64,000 nucleotides of DNA from positions 1 to 64,000 of the forward strand of contig CAXNMJ010000006.1 in NCBI GenBank assembly GCA_964203655.1, read 5' to 3'. Made by a program: the position numbers and the translations under genes. Source of the stretch: BACL27 sp947488385. GTDB taxonomy: Bacteria > Actinomycetota > Acidimicrobiia > Acidimicrobiales > Ilumatobacteraceae. The notes beneath the pieces are model-generated. The model searched no databases. It was given only the letters and a program-made list of their open reading frames with translations, and was not told where the DNA came from. Position 1 is the stretch's first letter. Every line of letters starts with the position of its first letter. Below, piece after piece: positions 62,375-64,000 of this stretch.

Positions 62375-62995
62375 TTAGCCAGTAGTTGTTGGTGCGACTA
62401 CCAGAGCCGTTGGTGGAACAACTACTGCGGTGCCAGAGCCGAGCGGTCTGCCTGCAAGGTCAGTGCCGAGCAGAATCAAAATTGTGGCTTCGCCAAGTTT
62501 GCCGGTCTCTGTTGGAATCGGTTCTGGCATCGCCGCAATTCCTACGCCACCAAGTTCGTTAGCAACAGCAGCGGCGTATTGCTCGCTTCCAAGTAGGTAG
62601 TAAACGACAGTAACGGTCTGTTTTGGAGTTATCTCACTTTTATTGATCGCAGGTTGAACAATGTAACCGCGACCTTGAAGCTCGGTCGTCATCTGTCCAG
62701 CGCTGCCAGAGATTCCTGAAGCATTGGCGATTTGAATTTTGAACGATGTTCGAACCACTGTTGTTTCAACTGGAACTTCACCAAGCGTTGTTTGTGTTGG
62801 ATCAAGCGTCGTTTCAGTTTCTGCAACCTGTGTTTGGCCAGACTGATCATTGCGAATATCGCGGAGAATAAAAAACCCGAGCAATACTGCAAGCACGGCA
62901 ATGATGATCGACAAAGTCGAGTTGACATTCGTAGTACCACCAGATGGTCGACGATCAGATGGGGCGCGACGTGGACGTGATTGTTCTTGGCTCAT
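62375..62995 (-). CDS. LytR C-terminal-domain cell envelope protein
   Basis: A 206-aa protein. A basic N-terminus (SRPRRAPSDRRPS) is followed by one membrane helix (TLSIIIAVLAVLLGFFILRDI, residues about 27-46), a Thr/Gln linker and a LytR_C domain with FKIQIANASGISGSAGQMTTELQGRGY (split at SAGQ) and EQYAAAVANELGGVGIAAMP. Such proteins attend wall-polymer attachment enzymes. It lies upstream of tRNA-Thr on the minus strand. Confidence 0.85.
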   Translation of the reverse strand: MSQEQSRPRRAPSDRRPSGGTTNVNSTLSIIIAVLAVLLGFFILRDIRNDQSGQTQVAETETTLDPTQTTLGEVPVETTVVRTSFKIQIANASGISGSAGQMTTELQGRGYIVQPAINKSEITPKQTVTVVYYLLGSEQYAAAVANELGGVGIAAMPEPIPTETGKLGEATILILLGTDLAGRPLGSGTAVVVPPTALVVAPTTTG

Positions 62996-63037
62996 ATATA
63001 TAACTTACCTCTAACGAGTTGCCCCGTTTAGGTTTTG

Positions 63038-63109
63038 AGCCGAGGGTGGGGATTGAACCCACGACCTACCGCTTACAAGGCGGTTGCTCTGCCACTGAGC
63101 TACCCCGGC
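63038..63109 (-). tRNA. tRNA-Thr (TGT)
   Basis: A 72-base cloverleaf on the minus strand. GCCGGGG pairs with CCTCGGC, the D arm is GCTCAGTGGCAGAGC, the anticodon loop CTTGTAA contains TGT, the T loop is GGTTCAATC, and the discriminator is T. CCA is not encoded. Confidence 0.92.
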
Positions 63110-63156
63110 GTCTTAATTGCGCGTTCAGTGTACGGTGAATTTCGCTACTAGAGCGA

Positions 63157-64000
63157 CTATTTACTGCTTCGTCGTGAGCGAACAATCTCATATGTTGCAA
63201 GCGCCGCAGCGACAGAAACGTTTAGCGATGACAGCGAACCAAGCATTGGAATATTGACCAGTAAATCGCATCTTTCTTTTGCCAGTCTCGACATGCCCGG
63301 GCCTTCTGCACCGAGCACCAAACAAATCGATTCTTTTGCAACCTCACCGATTTCGAAAATACTTTTTTCAGCGGCGTCGTCTAGGCCGACGACAAAAACA
63401 CCCGCTTGTTTCATCTCGGCCAAAGCACTTGGTAGTCCGCCTACAACGCACATGTTCAAATATTCAATTGCGCCAGCCGATGATTTAGCAACAGTAGGTG
63501 TGATGTGAACTGCGCGATGGCGGGGCAAGATTACGGCGTCGACTCCGGCTCCGTCACAGCAACGTAAAATTGCGCCAAGGTTGCCCGGGTCAGTTACTCC
63601 GTCAATCGCTACAAGCAATAACGGATTATCTCGCGATTCAATCAGCAAGTCTGCGAGCAAAGTTTCTTCGATCGGGGCTGCCTTTGCGAGCACGCCTTGG
63701 GGTGCTTCGCTTCGTGCTTCACGGTCAAGTTCGCGTCGCGAGACGCTCATTACTTGCACTCGCTGATCTCGAGCTAAATCTAAAATATCTTCAATCACTG
63801 GGCTGGTCTCGATGTCGCTCGCAAGCCAGATTTCTCGAATCCGACGGCGTTGCCCGAGTAAAAGTTCGCGAACCGCTTGACGACCTTCAACTTGTTCGCC
63901 ACCGAGTCCATGTTCTTTTTGGGACGGACGGTTTCCGCCTCGGTTTGCGCGACCCGAAATATCAATTCGTTTCGGGCTGTTGGGATTGCTGCGTTTTCCA
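63157..64000 (-). CDS. rlmB: TrmH/SpoU-family 23S rRNA 2'-O-methyltransferase, 5' end off window
   Basis: The N-terminal substrate-binding part runs off the right edge. Visible are the basic leader (GRANRGGNRPSQKEHGLGGE, within 20 residues), then VEGRQAVRELLLGQRR and the SpoU methyltransferase domain with GVTDPGNLGAILRCCDGAG, LVLGAEGPGMSRL and PMLGSLSSLNVSVAAALATYE, the knot motifs that bind SAM. RlmB methylates a guanosine in the 23S rRNA peptidyl-transferase region. The subtype is likely but not proven from a partial protein. Confidence 0.88.
   Translation of the reverse strand, partial: GKRSNPNSPKRIDISGRANRGGNRPSQKEHGLGGEQVEGRQAVRELLLGQRRRIREIWLASDIETSPVIEDILDLARDQRVQVMSVSRRELDREARSEAPQGVLAKAAPIEETLLADLLIESRDNPLLLVAIDGVTDPGNLGAILRCCDGAGVDAVILPRHRAVHITPTVAKSSAGAIEYLNMCVVGGLPSALAEMKQAGVFVVGLDDAAEKSIFEIGEVAKESICLVLGAEGPGMSRLAKERCDLLVNIPMLGSLSSLNVSVAAALATYEIVRSRRSSK

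Overview
The window reads as a chromosomal segment of a high-gene-density actinobacterium of moderate GC. Acidimicrobiia-like is my best guess, from gene content only. Supporting markers are a UPF0182 membrane protein, a DivIVA-type coiled-coil protein, an MpaB/DUF2236 protein, LytR_C, LysM and L,D-transpeptidase wall proteins, a Lon/PDZ secreted-type protease, selA-selB and a MeaA-type mutase. Many genes also start 6-7 nt after a TANNNT box, as expected for leaderless actinobacterial mRNAs. I see no insertion sequence, integrase, prophage or CRISPR array. No gap between genes exceeds 300 bases.

Layout. 1-4687 (minus): a legionaminic/sialic-acid-type operon (small membrane protein, legB, legC, neuC/legG, neuB/legI), cut by the left edge. 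4686-11142: Lon/PDZ protease, DivIVA-MuF-like protein, UPF0182 protein, a coiled-coil protein. 11188-18687: initiator tRNA, then a plus-strand block of aldolase, Gfo/Idh oxidoreductase, IMPase, KdnB-like and KdnA-like enzymes, GT2, a second NeuB and an SpsF-like cytidylyltransferase. This looks like an unusual amino-ulosonic-acid pathway in an organism with no sign of LPS. 18700-23896: FKBP and nucleoside salvage (tdk, deoC, cdd, amidohydrolase, PNP). 23906-26904: methyltransferase, glutathione peroxidase, agmatine-to-putrescine genes aguB and aguA. 26901-31857: sulfatase, SRPBCC protein, tryptophan dioxygenase, kynureninase, MpaB-like protein. 31928-41969: AI-2E-type permease, L,D-transpeptidase, DUF885 peptidase, SDR, an unrecognised 473-aa protein, a seven-helix SWEET-like protein, M14 carboxypeptidase, hemolysin III, MFS. 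42078-47525: tRNA-Lys, purine deaminase with RidA, Tat lipoprotein, Fe-S proteins, Nudix. 47612-50645: selA-selB. 50681-56546: NfeD-like protein, receiver protein, asd-methyltransferase-lysC, cyclophilin. 56563-64000: tyrosine phosphatase, hydroxyacyl-CoA dehydrogenase, aat, meaA, LysM protein, glycerate kinase, LytR_C protein, tRNA-Thr, rlmB (cut by the right edge).

Technical caution. Nine frame breaks lie in eight otherwise intact conserved genes, and every one is repaired by removing a single base. A one-sided pattern like this points to residual insertion errors in the sequence rather than gene decay. These genes are annotated across the break at full length.
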